Assembly: GCA_035946175.1 (NCBI GenBank)
Contig: DASYZQ010000038.1
Span: forward strand, 1-27,546
Source: DASYZQ01 sp035946175
GTDB taxonomy: Bacteria > Patescibacteriota > Saccharimonadia > Saccharimonadales > UBA4665
Reading direction: 5' to 3'
DNA length: 27,546 nt
Shown here in pieces: positions 15,186-22,651 of the stretch (within the stretch, counting starts at the first letter, position 1; each line of letters opens with the position of its first letter). The translations under genes were made by a program, and so were the position numbers. Below the pieces are notes generated by a model. That model did not search any database and was not told the DNA's origin. It saw only the letters and a list, made by a program, of their open reading frames with translations.

Positions 15186-16710
15186 AGAACCAGACCGGAG
15201 TCGAGTAGGTCTTAGGCCCTCTGACAATAACATGCCGGGTAATATTTTGTGCATCATTATTGGCGCGCAGAACTGCTTTGCTCGGCTGATACCAGGTAGT
15301 GTCGCTGCGTGTAATGAATGTCAAAACGCCGCCGCCCTGCAAGAACAGCAGTAGGGTTACGGCAGCCAGTGCTGATTTTTTCCAAACTGGCAAATTCCTG
15401 AGGCTAAGGCTGAAGGCCTGCCCCATCAGAGCAACAATGAACAGCAAAACGGGCAACAAGTACCGGCCATTCATGTCGATGAACTCATCAGTATAGTGGT
15501 AGCCCGAGTAGCCATCAAAACCGAGCGCCAGTAAATACAGGGCGCTTACCAACAAGAAGAAATTATAGTACGGATTATTAAAGATGCGTTTGCGCCAGAC
15601 AAATACCGTCCATACTCCTGCCAGCGCAAGAATTACGGCTGCCGCACTCGGCAGGGGCAGTGGTGGGTAGTTCGTGAAATTACTGGCCGGACCGTTGACA
15701 GCGAAGAATAGCCGGTACCACAGCGAATACAGCCAAACACCAACATATTGCACTGGATTGACATATCTGATTGACATCGGACTGCCGACTACCGAGGCAT
15801 GTTTGATATAGTTTCGCTCCCATACGCTATAGGCACTGCACTGTTTTACGGGCAGGACGCGGCTACAATCCGGCACTATCGTATGATAGCGCAGCAGATT
15901 TACGCCATCCCGCTGGATAAACATGCCGATCGCTATGATACTCAGGGTAACCAACAACAGTTGCCTGACAAAACCAGTGGATCGCCAACTCGTTCGAAGC
16001 CCTTGCCAGAATGTCTGTAGAGCACTCCGGTAGCCGCGCAATACCGCAACCGGGACGAACAATGCCACGGCGAGTGTAATTGGCAAGAAAGCATACTTTA
16101 CGAGGCTGGCCAGGGTGCAGACAATGAATAATATTAGCAAAGTCTGCATGTGCAACCGCCGTCTTCTGATTTCGTCGATGACACGGAAGGTCAGCAGACA
16201 GACACAGGCAGTCAGTGGCAATATTAGATTGTCGTAGTTAATTTGGCCGGCCAGTTGAGGTACAATTGGGATGAGTGTAAACAAAAGCATGCTGACATTC
16301 GTGAGTGCCCGGGATAGGTGGACGCGAAGTAGTATTCGCCGGAACAGTATCAAGCCAACACAGAATAAGACGATGTTGATGAGCCGTAAGCTTATAATCT
16401 GATTAGTCTGCCCATGAAACACCAGGGCTATCAGGCGATATGGAAAGCTCATCAGGTAGTGGTAGAGATAGGACGGATCACGGGCTACCGCTCCGAAAGC
16501 ATTGGCATGAGGTGGCTGTTGTGACAGAAATGGAAGCCAGTAATGGGAGTACACCTTGATAAGACCAAAGTGGAAATCTTCATCGAAGGCCATTGGGTAC
16601 ACCGCCGAAAAAGCAATCCAAACCGACTGGAATACAAAGAAAACAAGCGATGTCACGAAAAACCCACTGGAGCCAAGTATGGAAGCTAAACGGTTGAGCA
16701 GTTTTTCCAT
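15178..16710 (-). CDS. Multi-spanning GT-C-type membrane glycosyltransferase-like protein
   Basis: The 510-residue integral membrane protein has roughly 11-12 hydrophobic segments. Just after the first segment an acidic motif FDEDFHFG (Asp43, Glu44, His47) lies in the first external loop, as in GT-C enzymes that use polyprenyl-phosphate sugars. The aromatic-rich DPSYLYHYLMSFPYR, the QINYDNLILPLTA segment and a late EFIDMNGRYLLPVL resemble DUF2142/PMT-like proteins. The expected activity is transfer of a lipid-linked sugar to an outer-surface acceptor, but this is family-level inference. The neighbouring GT2 enzyme could supply the donor. The start has a TATAAT 20 nt upstream and no strong Shine-Dalgarno. 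Confidence 0.8.
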   Translation of the reverse strand: MEKLLNRLASILGSSGFFVTSLVFFVFQSVWIAFSAVYPMAFDEDFHFGLIKVYSHYWLPFLSQQPPHANAFGAVARDPSYLYHYLMSFPYRLIALVFHGQTNQIISLRLINIVLFCVGLILFRRILLRVHLSRALTNVSMLLFTLIPIVPQLAGQINYDNLILPLTACVCLLTFRVIDEIRRRRLHMQTLLILFIVCTLASLVKYAFLPITLAVALFVPVAVLRGYRSALQTFWQGLRTSWRSTGFVRQLLLVTLSIIAIGMFIQRDGVNLLRYHTIVPDCSRVLPVKQCSAYSVWERNYIKHASVVGSPMSIRYVNPVQYVGVWLYSLWYRLFFAVNGPASNFTNYPPLPLPSAAAVILALAGVWTVFVWRKRIFNNPYYNFFLLVSALYLLALGFDGYSGYHYTDEFIDMNGRYLLPVLLFIVALMGQAFSLSLRNLPVWKKSALAAVTLLLFLQGGGVLTFITRSDTTWYQPSKAVLRANNDAQNITRHVIVRGPKTYSTPVWFFN

Positions 16711-16730
16711 AAGCAGATTTTCAAGTACTT

Positions 16731-16736
16731 ATTATA
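16731..16736 (-). promoter_or_regulatory. Candidate -10 of the GT-C-like gene
   Basis: TATAAT on the minus strand, 20 nt before the ATG at 16710, in an AT-rich stretch; the -35 is unclear. Confidence 0.35.
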
Positions 16737-16808
16737 TATCATGAGCTGAATGCATGCTGAAGCGGGCGTATTATCTGTTGTTCGTATGTCGAAAGATTTA
16801 TTATTCAT

Positions 16809-17411
16809 TTAGTTCTTCTCGGGCTCAGGAAAATAATGGCGATGCCTTTCCAAAAGTTCGTAAAGCTGATCATAATACGGCTTAATAGCAGAAGATACAG
16901 CAACCTTTGGTAATTTGGTAGCATGCAGTTTTTCGAGAGTGATTTGCCCCTTTTGCCATGAATACCCATTTCCGAGGAAGATAAGCATAATAGGCATGAT
17001 TTTATCCAGGGCATAGACAAACTTAGCTTCCTCGGAGCCCCGCGCTTCATACTCTTTAATGGCTACAGTCATATCAGGGAAATCGGGCCAATCTTTTTGT
17101 ATTTGGAGCAATGCAGCGTGTTCCCGCTCCTGCTTTGTATCGATTGCAGATTGCTCACCGTAAATGTATGTATCACCGGCATGTACCTCAACAAGATCAT
17201 GTACCAGGGCCAGGCGAATAACCTTATCGTGGTCAAGCCATGGGAAATATTCGGCTAGATACCATGCGCTCAGAGCCAGATTGTAGCTATGTTCAGTATC
17301 ATTCTCCTGCTCAAATTTTCCCGGTACGTGAGCTACGCGCTCAACACCTTGAAAAGCCAGCAGGAAACGGTGGAATTCAATGAGCCGCTGTATGTTGGGT
17401 TGTTTTGACAT
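16809..17411 (-). CDS. YfbR-like HD-domain 5'-nucleotidase
   Basis: With ATG 17411 the product has 200 residues. It carries the HD motifs of the YfbR/HDDC2 group (5'-deoxynucleotidases that dephosphorylate dNMPs in the cytosol): DTEHSYNLAL with His41, LVHDLVEVHAGDTY with His71-Asp72, Glu75 and Asp80, and YALDKIMP with Asp136. In YfbR the counterparts bind the metal and the nucleotide phosphate. A longer start at 17471 would overlap the divergent gene; a TATCAT box ends 6 nt before ATG 17411, supporting the short form. Nucleotide turnover fits a host-dependent lifestyle, but its place in an envelope-gene block is unexplained. Confidence 0.87.
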   Translation of the reverse strand: MSKQPNIQRLIEFHRFLLAFQGVERVAHVPGKFEQENDTEHSYNLALSAWYLAEYFPWLDHDKVIRLALVHDLVEVHAGDTYIYGEQSAIDTKQEREHAALLQIQKDWPDFPDMTVAIKEYEARGSEEAKFVYALDKIMPIMLIFLGNGYSWQKGQITLEKLHATKLPKVAVSSAIKPYYDQLYELLERHRHYFPEPEKN

Positions 17412-17417
17412 AGGTTG

Positions 17418-17423
17418 ATGATA
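17418..17423 (-). promoter_or_regulatory. Candidate -10 of the YfbR-like gene, leaderless
   Basis: TATCAT on the minus strand ends 6 nt before ATG 17411, so transcription would start at or next to the A of the start codon. No clear -35. Confidence 0.4.
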
Positions 17424-17480
17424 GCATGGCTCACTTCTAATCGTCTCTTTTTTGGGAGCAAAAAGGAACACGCACTGGAG

Positions 17481-17486
17481 TATAAT
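17481..17486 (+). promoter_or_regulatory. -10 element of the flippase-like gene, nearly leaderless
   Basis: Perfect TATAAT 12 nt before ATG 17499, predicting a leader of about 5-6 nt. The -35 is not recognisable at 16-18 nt spacing. Confidence 0.5.
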
Positions 17487-17498
17487 GGATCATGTTAT

Positions 17499-18398
17499 AT
17501 GAGCAAACGTATTCGCTACATCATTGGCGGCAGCATTGTCGTTGCCACTATTGTCGGCTTGGCCTTCTACCTTATACATCATAAGTCAACCATCACTGCA
17601 CTAGCCCATATCTCACCTGTTACGGTCGTCTGGGTTTTTTTGCTTTACCTACTCTGGTTCGGCTCGCTCGTACTTATTCTGCAGGCGAGTCTGTGGACCA
17701 TTAAAGCCGGTCTCCCTGTAGTGGATAATGTGCTACTCAATGCTTACTCATTGTTTGTCAATTACTTTTTGCCCGGGCAAGGCGGACCGGCCTTACGCGG
17801 AGCCTATCTAAAACGCGTGCGCAATATCCCACTCCGGAACTATCTTTTTTCGGCTGCACTGTACTACATCTGCTATGCAGTGGTGAGCGCTTACCTAATT
17901 TTGACAGGCACTCGGATATGGTGGCAAGCGCTTCTGGGGCTAATCCTTATGATAGTGGCTGGATTTGTATTGATGCGCACTCTACAGCAGCGTGTTCATA
18001 TCCAGGGCCAGGACTCACGATTTTCTTCGCTCGGCCTAATGTATCTGTTGTCTGCAACCATCCTGCAAGCTGCGGTACAGATGGCTATCTATGGTGTTGA
18101 ACTCCATAGTGCAGTACACCAGCTGGATCTAAGGCAGGTTATTACCTATACCGGAACCGCCGACTTCGCGCTTTTTGTTGCCCTTACGCCCGGAGCTATC
18201 GGCATACGAGAAGCGTTTTTGCTGCTAAGCGGAAGGTTGCATCACATAGCCAGCGGGGGCATTATTGCGGCTAACGTTATTGACCGAGGAGTATATCTAC
18301 TGTTTCTCGGTCTGGTCTTTATTGTTGTGGTTGGCTTCCATGCCAAAAGACGATTGCAGTTTTCAGCGTCGCGCCGTGCACGAAGAATCCCAGACTAG
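17499..18398 (+). CDS. UPF0104/LPG-synthase TM-like membrane protein (flippase-like)
   Basis: With ATG 17499 the protein is 299 residues with about eight hydrophobic segments. It carries the family signatures of the lysylphosphatidylglycerol synthase transmembrane region: NAYSLFVNYFLPGQGGPALRGAYLKR in the first third and ALFVALTPGAIGIREAFLLL near the C-terminus. Members are flippases or membrane parts of lipid-modifying enzymes, and archaeal AglD/AglR relatives act with polyprenyl-linked sugars; no soluble aminoacyltransferase domain is present here. An earlier ATG (17415) adds 28 residues unlike the family and overlaps the divergent gene. Its TAG stop interlocks with that of rplO at a CTAG (18395-18398). 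Confidence 0.83.
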   Translation: MSKRIRYIIGGSIVVATIVGLAFYLIHHKSTITALAHISPVTVVWVFLLYLLWFGSLVLILQASLWTIKAGLPVVDNVLLNAYSLFVNYFLPGQGGPALRGAYLKRVRNIPLRNYLFSAALYYICYAVVSAYLILTGTRIWWQALLGLILMIVAGFVLMRTLQQRVHIQGQDSRFSSLGLMYLLSATILQAAVQMAIYGVELHSAVHQLDLRQVITYTGTADFALFVALTPGAIGIREAFLLLSGRLHHIASGGIIAANVIDRGVYLLFLGLVFIVVVGFHAKRRLQFSASRRARRIPD

Positions 18399-18886
18399 CG
18401 TTTTTTTCTGGTGCGGACTTTCTTGTCTGGAGTAGCGGCTGGGCGGCCCAGCTGGGCTACTTCTTCGAATGAGCCACCCGTTTTTTGGACAGCTGCTATA
18501 GCTCCTGCTGACGCAGCAGGTAGTTTGATGGTAACCTTTTTTGTCACTTCACCCTTTAGGAGCAATTTGGCTACAACGTATGGGCTAGTTAGCAGACCAG
18601 CTTCTGCAAGGGTGGCTGTTGTTACGGTCTTGCCACTGAACTGATCGAGGTCTCCAGTGCGGACAAGCTCAACTTGCGGGCGCTTTGATGTGAAACCGCC
18701 GAGCTTTGGCAGGTGCTGCATGAGTGGTGTCTGACCACCTTCAAAACCGGGTCGTTTCTTTGAACCGGTACGCGCCTTTTGGCCTTTGGTCCCACGCCCG
18801 GCAGTTTTTCCCTGTCCGGCGGCGATACCGCGTCCAACGCGGTGAGCCGCTTTATGCTTGGCTGCCTGTAGTTCATGATATTTCAT
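18395..18886 (-). CDS. rplO: Ribosomal protein L15
   Basis: L15 is a late-assembly 50S protein. The 163-residue product keeps the Gly-rich N-terminal rRNA-binding arm (RVGRGIAAGQGKTAGRGTKG, then FEGGQTPLMQHLPKLGGF) and the globular C-terminal part; a basic tail (KKVRTRKKR) ends it. It overlaps rpsE by 4 nt, so the rpmD (L30) gene usually found between them is missing. It is the last gene of the rplC-rplO unit and converges on the flippase-like gene with no room for a terminator. Confidence 0.97.
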   Translation of the reverse strand: MKYHELQAAKHKAAHRVGRGIAAGQGKTAGRGTKGQKARTGSKKRPGFEGGQTPLMQHLPKLGGFTSKRPQVELVRTGDLDQFSGKTVTTATLAEAGLLTSPYVVAKLLLKGEVTKKVTIKLPAASAGAIAAVQKTGGSFEEVAQLGRPAATPDKKVRTRKKR

Positions 18887-19470
18887 TTTGCTGCTTCCTT
18901 GGTTTCAGTTTTTGCTGGTTTTTTTACCGCCTTTTTCGCTGGTGCTGTTTTGGCGATGTCCGGTTTCTGTCGGCTGATCCAATCAGTTGCGGGAACCATT
19001 GATTGCAACGCAGCAATTGTTGCATAGGCAGTATTGGCTTTATTGCTTGATCCCAGAGATTTACTCAAACAATTGCTGATCCCGGCGACTTCCAATACTG
19101 TTCGGACTACACCGCCGGCGATGAGACCGGTACCCGTGCTGGCTGGCTTAAGTAAGATCCGTGCGCCGCTCACTTTTACTTCGGCGTCATGCGGTACAGT
19201 GCTGTTGTATAGCGGTACGTTGATGAAATGTTTTTTGGCTACCTCAGTCGCTTTGGTGACGGCAGCAGTTACGTCAGCACCTTTGGCGATGCCAATGCCA
19301 ACTTTACCGGCATGATCACCGACGACTACAAGGGCGCGGAAACGGAATCGTCGTCCGCCCTTAACAACCCGGGCCACTCGGTCAATATGAATAACTCGCT
19401 CGTCAAACTGACTGTCTTTGGCTTCAACTGCTGCCTTGGCTCGTCGTGGTCGTGCTGCTGTTCCATTCAT
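18883..19470 (-). CDS. rpsE: Ribosomal protein S5
   Basis: S5 lies at the 30S mRNA entry and affects fidelity. The 195-residue product has the double-stranded RNA-binding-like domain (DERVIHIDRVARVVKGGRRF, VVVGDHAGKVGIGIAKG) and the C-terminal domain with GTGLIAGGVVRTVLEVAGI and KSLGSSNKANTAYAT. A ~20-residue Lys/Ala/Glu/Pro tail follows. It is coupled to rplO by ATGA and lies 5 nt after rplR. Confidence 0.97.
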   Translation of the reverse strand: MNGTAARPRRAKAAVEAKDSQFDERVIHIDRVARVVKGGRRFRFRALVVVGDHAGKVGIGIAKGADVTAAVTKATEVAKKHFINVPLYNSTVPHDAEVKVSGARILLKPASTGTGLIAGGVVRTVLEVAGISNCLSKSLGSSNKANTAYATIAALQSMVPATDWISRQKPDIAKTAPAKKAVKKPAKTETKEAAK

Positions 19471-19475
19471 AATAT

Positions 19476-19832
19476 CTAAAACTCCAATCCTCCGGCCCGG
19501 GCTGCGTCAGCCAGTGCCTTAACTCTACCATGGTATAAATGGCTGCCTCTGTCAAAAACGACGCTTTTTAACTGCGCTTTTTTCGCCTGCTTGGCGATCT
19601 CGGTTCCAGCCCAAGCGGCTCTCTCTGTCATGGTGCCGGCAGGCGTCTTTTTACTTACTGTTGAGATATAGCCGATACTACAGTGGGTGGTATCGTCAAC
19701 AAGTTGGGCAATCACGTGCCGGTTGCTGATGTATACACTGAGCCGTGGGCGACTAGTAGTGCCCGTAATATTGGATCTTACTCGCCGCTTTCTGAGTATC
19801 TGATTATGAAGTGTATGCGCGATTCTATTCAT
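19476..19832 (-). CDS. rplR: Ribosomal protein L18
   Basis: L18 binds 5S rRNA in the central protuberance. The 118-residue product has RKRRVRSNITGTTSRPRLSVYISNRH-type motifs (split here as RKRRVRSNITG and RPRLSVYISNRH), the ERAAWAGTEIAKQAKKA helix and the VVFDRGSHLYHGRVKALADAAR end. Length and order are standard. Confidence 0.97.
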   Translation of the reverse strand: MNRIAHTLHNQILRKRRVRSNITGTTSRPRLSVYISNRHVIAQLVDDTTHCSIGYISTVSKKTPAGTMTERAAWAGTEIAKQAKKAQLKSVVFDRGSHLYHGRVKALADAARAGGLEF

Positions 19833-19841
19833 CTCTAGTGC

Positions 19842-20381
19842 CTATTTCTCTTTCCCTGACTTGCCGCTCTTGCGGACAATATGTTCACCGGCATATTTAA
19901 TGCCCTTGCCCTTATACGGTTCAGGCTTTTTTAGCGCACGAATCTCGGCGGCGGTTTGGCCGACTTGCTGCTTGTTAATGCCGCTGAGAGTGATGGTGTT
20001 TTGCTCGACTGTAGCAGTAATACCTTGAGGTAGTGTATACAAAACATCATGGGCAAAACCGAGGTTAAACTTTAGGTTTGTGCCTTGCAAATTGACGCGG
20101 TAGCCGACGCCGTTTATCTCAAGCTTCTTGCTAAAACCTTGAGTTGTGCCAAGCACCATGTTGTTGATCAGGCTTCGCATCAGACCGTGCTGTGCCCGAT
20201 GTTCGCGGGCATCATCGACTCTGGTGACTAGTACCTGACTATCTGCTTGCGCAACAGTAATGCCCGGCAAGGTGGCTTGCTGTAGACTGCCTTTCGGACC
20301 ATTTACGGTCACGAAATCGGGGTCGACAGTGATTGTCACACCGCTTGGGATTGGGATGGGTAGTTTTCCTACTCGACTCAT
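19842..20381 (-). CDS. rplF: Ribosomal protein L6
   Basis: L6 lies near the sarcin-ricin loop and factor-binding site of the 50S. The 179-residue product starts MSRVGKLPIPIPSGV, has VNGPKGSL, the domain link NNMVLGTTQGFSKKLEINGVGY and the C-terminal RALKKPEPYKGKGIKYAGE motif. Length is normal. It lies between rpsH and rplR. Confidence 0.97.
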   Translation of the reverse strand: MSRVGKLPIPIPSGVTITVDPDFVTVNGPKGSLQQATLPGITVAQADSQVLVTRVDDAREHRAQHGLMRSLINNMVLGTTQGFSKKLEINGVGYRVNLQGTNLKFNLGFAHDVLYTLPQGITATVEQNTITLSGINKQQVGQTAAEIRALKKPEPYKGKGIKYAGEHIVRKSGKSGKEK

Positions 20382-20396
20382 CGATTTCCTCTTTCT

Positions 20397-20798
20397 TTAG
20401 TACACCTTACAAATTAGTTCACCGCCAACGCCGTGCTTCTTGGCTTCTTGGCCGGTCATGAGCCCGCTGGAAGTTGAAACAATGACGATGCCGCGACCGC
20501 GTTTCACGGCTGGGACTTCTTGCGCTCCGGCGTAATATCGACGGCCCGGCTTGCTAAGTCGTACAATCTCTGTAATTTTGGCTGGCTGTCCTTCGCGGTT
20601 AATGACGATCCGCAACATCTTGCCAACAGGGGCGTCAGTTGTCTGCACATCAGCAACAAATCCGCTCGTGCGAAGCAGATTGGCTACTGCCTCCTTGATC
20701 TTGGAGTGCGGTAAGACGACTTCGCGTTTGCCGACAGCAATAGCATTACGGATACGGGTGATCATGTCGGCGATGGGATCGGTGGATAACATACTCAT
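20397..20798 (-). CDS. rpsH: Ribosomal protein S8
   Basis: S8 is a primary 16S rRNA binder in the 30S body and in some bacteria represses its own operon. The 133-residue product starts STDPIADMITRIRNA, has KIKEAVANLLRTSGFV and ends with the signature RGIVIVSTSSGLMTGQEAK and GGELICKVY. A second in-frame ATG two codons in (MLSTDP) is also possible. AGAAAAG-type purines precede it. Confidence 0.97.
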   Translation of the reverse strand: MSMLSTDPIADMITRIRNAIAVGKREVVLPHSKIKEAVANLLRTSGFVADVQTTDAPVGKMLRIVINREGQPAKITEIVRLSKPGRRYYAGAQEVPAVKRGRGIVIVSTSSGLMTGQEAKKHGVGGELICKVY

Positions 20799-20808
20799 AG
20801 CTTTTCTC

Positions 20809-21078
20809 CTACCAGCTGGCCTTAGTTACACCGGGTATCTCGCCCTTACTGGCGTGTTCTCGGAATGAAATACGATTCAAACCAAACATCCGCATGTAGG
20901 CATGGGGCCGGCCGGTTTCCAGACAGCGGTTTTTTAATCGTGTGGGCGAAGAATTACGCGGCAACTTGGCAAGTCCCACGCTATCGCCCATGGCCTTAAG
21001 TTCGACCCGCTTGGCAGCGTACTGTGCATGCAGCTTACGCCGCTTCACATCTCGTGCAATATTGGATTTTCTTGCCAT
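20809..21078 (-). CDS. rpsN: Ribosomal protein S14 (zinc-free, long form)
   Basis: S14 is in the 30S head. At 89 residues it is the intermediate/long Cys-poor type: MARKSNIARDVKRRK at the start, LPRNSSPTRLKNRCLETGRP, and FGLNRISFREHASKGEIPGV near the end. Only one Cys remains, so the CXXC-X12-CXXC zinc site of the short form is absent. It overlaps rplE by one base. Confidence 0.97.
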   Translation of the reverse strand: MARKSNIARDVKRRKLHAQYAAKRVELKAMGDSVGLAKLPRNSSPTRLKNRCLETGRPHAYMRMFGLNRISFREHASKGEIPGVTKASW

Positions 21079-21653
21079 TACTCCTTCTCCTTTTGAAACG
21101 GCATGCCGAAAGCAGTTAGTAACGTTTGGGCATCATTTGGCTGTTTGCAGCGTATCGTAAAGACAACCTGCAGCCCGTGCGTAGTAGTAGTTTCTTCAAA
21201 CGACAGCTCCGGAAAGACAGACTGATCTATAAGCCCGATACTGTAGTTGCCTTGCTTATCAAACGCCTTGTTGCTTACGCCGTGGAAATCCCGCAGTCGT
21301 GGTAGAACAATGTTGATCAGACGATCCATAAATTCATACATCTGATTACCGCGCAGCGTTACTTTAAGCCCGATTTTGTTCCCTTCACGCAATTTGAAAC
21401 TGGCGATGGATTTACGGGCTGTCGTCTGAATTGGCTGCTGCCCGGTAATCTCTCGTAAGGTATTCGTGGCAACCTCCATTAGCCGCTTATCATCCTTAGC
21501 GCGCCCTAGGCCCACATTCAGTGTAATCTTCTCCAGTTTTGGCACCTGGTGAACATTTCCTAGTTGCAGGTCATTAAGTAGCTGCGCCTTCAGTTCGCTG
21601 TCATAGCGCTGACGGAGTCGGGCGGTAGTTACTACTGGCTTGGTAGTGCTCAT
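21078..21653 (-). CDS. rplE: Ribosomal protein L5
   Basis: L5 binds 5S rRNA and contacts the P-site tRNA and S13. The 191-residue product shows VPKLEKITLNVGLGRAKDDK, the ITGQQPIQTTARKSIASFKL region, GNQMYEFMDRLINIVLPRLRDF and the C-terminal TTTTHGLQVVFT. It overlaps rplX by 4 nt and rpsN by 1 nt, implying translational coupling. Confidence 0.97.
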   Translation of the reverse strand: MSTTKPVVTTARLRQRYDSELKAQLLNDLQLGNVHQVPKLEKITLNVGLGRAKDDKRLMEVATNTLREITGQQPIQTTARKSIASFKLREGNKIGLKVTLRGNQMYEFMDRLINIVLPRLRDFHGVSNKAFDKQGNYSIGLIDQSVFPELSFEETTTTHGLQVVFTIRCKQPNDAQTLLTAFGMPFQKEKE

Positions 21654-21982
21654 GAGTCTATCTCCTTGCCGTTTTGCTTGTAGACACGAACCTTGCTACC
21701 GTCTTTATTGACCTTATAGCCGATTCGGCTAAGCCGCTTGCTGCCTGGTTCGACCAGACTGACCTTACTGACCCAGATGGGTTTGGTGACTTCCACGATG
21801 CCGCCCTGTGGATTGCTGCGGCTTTTCTTGACATGCTTTTTGGCAATATTAATACCTTCAACGGTGAGTTTGTTAAGGGTCGGATGCGTAGCTAATACCG
21901 TGCCTTGCTTTCCCTTGTATGAGCCGCTGCGTACGGTGACGGTGTCACCCTTCTTGATTCGAATTTTATATATCTGCCGCAT
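21650..21982 (-). CDS. rplX: Ribosomal protein L24
   Basis: L24 is a 50S assembly initiator near the tunnel exit. ATG 21982 gives 110 residues starting MRQIYKIRIKKGDTVTV; the KOW motif (SGSYKGKQGTVLATHPTLNK) follows. A TTG at 22003 would extend it by 7 residues into rplN, but GGAGGTG lies 7 nt before ATG 21982, which settles the start. One base separates it from rplN. Confidence 0.96.
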   Translation of the reverse strand: MRQIYKIRIKKGDTVTVRSGSYKGKQGTVLATHPTLNKLTVEGINIAKKHVKKSRSNPQGGIVEVTKPIWVSKVSLVEPGSKRLSRIGYKVNKDGSKVRVYKQNGKEIDS

Positions 21983-21983
21983 C

Positions 21984-22352
21984 TTATAGCACCTCCGGTG
22001 CAAGGCTAATAATCTTGCTGTAGCCCGCCTCGCGTAATTCTCTGGGGACCGGTCCGAAAATACGGGTCGCTCGCGGTTGCTTATCGTCAGCGATGATGAC
22101 CGCCGCGTTGTCGTCGAAACGGATGGTTGAACCGTCTCTGCGGCGGATCGTGTCTCTGGTACGCACCACGACAGCTTTAACGACTGACTTCTTTTTCACC
22201 GTACCCTGGGGATTGGCATTCTTGACTGTAGCGACAATAACATCGCCGACGCGGGCATAACGTCTTCGGGTACCGCCGAGCACCCGGATGCAAAGGATCT
22301 CCTTGGCGCCGGAGTTGTCACAGACATTCAAGCGTGATTCTTGCTGGATCAT
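21984..22352 (-). CDS. rplN: Ribosomal protein L14
   Basis: L14 sits at the subunit interface and forms a bridge to 16S rRNA. The 122-residue product is very conserved: MIQQESRLNVCDNSGAKEIL, the signature VGDVIVATVKNANPQGTVKK and the end REAGYSKIISLAPEVL. Overlaps rpsQ by 4 nt. Confidence 0.98.
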   Translation of the reverse strand: MIQQESRLNVCDNSGAKEILCIRVLGGTRRRYARVGDVIVATVKNANPQGTVKKKSVVKAVVVRTRDTIRRRDGSTIRFDDNAAVIIADDKQPRATRIFGPVPRELREAGYSKIISLAPEVL

Positions 22353-22651
22353 TGACTGTTCTCCTTGGGTTCGGGCTTTGCAGCGGCTTCTGGCTCGGTA
22401 TGCCGGATAGGCGCACGCTCGACGATCTGTTTAAGCGTAAAACGCTTATTGGCGCTCAATGGGCGACACTCTGCAATTACTACCGTGTCACCGATACCAG
22501 CCTCACGTTTTTCATCATGTGCCATGAAGTTACGACTATCGGTATATTGCTTACGATACAGAGGATGGGTCTTTCGGGTCTGCACAATAACCACGATCGT
22601 CTTGTCCGCTTTATTGGATTTTACAATACCGGTAAATGTTCTTCCTGCCAT
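22349..22651 (-). CDS. rpsQ: Ribosomal protein S17
   Basis: S17 is a primary 16S rRNA binder. The 100-residue product has RTFTGIVKSNKADKTIVV, HPLYRKQYTDSRNFMAHDE and GDTVVIAECRPLSANKRF. A ~17-residue Pro/Glu/Ala/Lys tail extends beyond the usual end. It overlaps rpmC by one base and rplN by 4. Confidence 0.97.
   Translation of the reverse strand: MAGRTFTGIVKSNKADKTIVVIVQTRKTHPLYRKQYTDSRNFMAHDEKREAGIGDTVVIAECRPLSANKRFTLKQIVERAPIRHTEPEAAAKPEPKENSQ

Noticed and set aside
17415..17498. Upstream starts for the flippase-like gene (17415) and YfbR-like gene (17471)
   Set aside because: They would make divergent genes overlap; the added residues are unlike the families, and -10 boxes lie just before the later ATGs.
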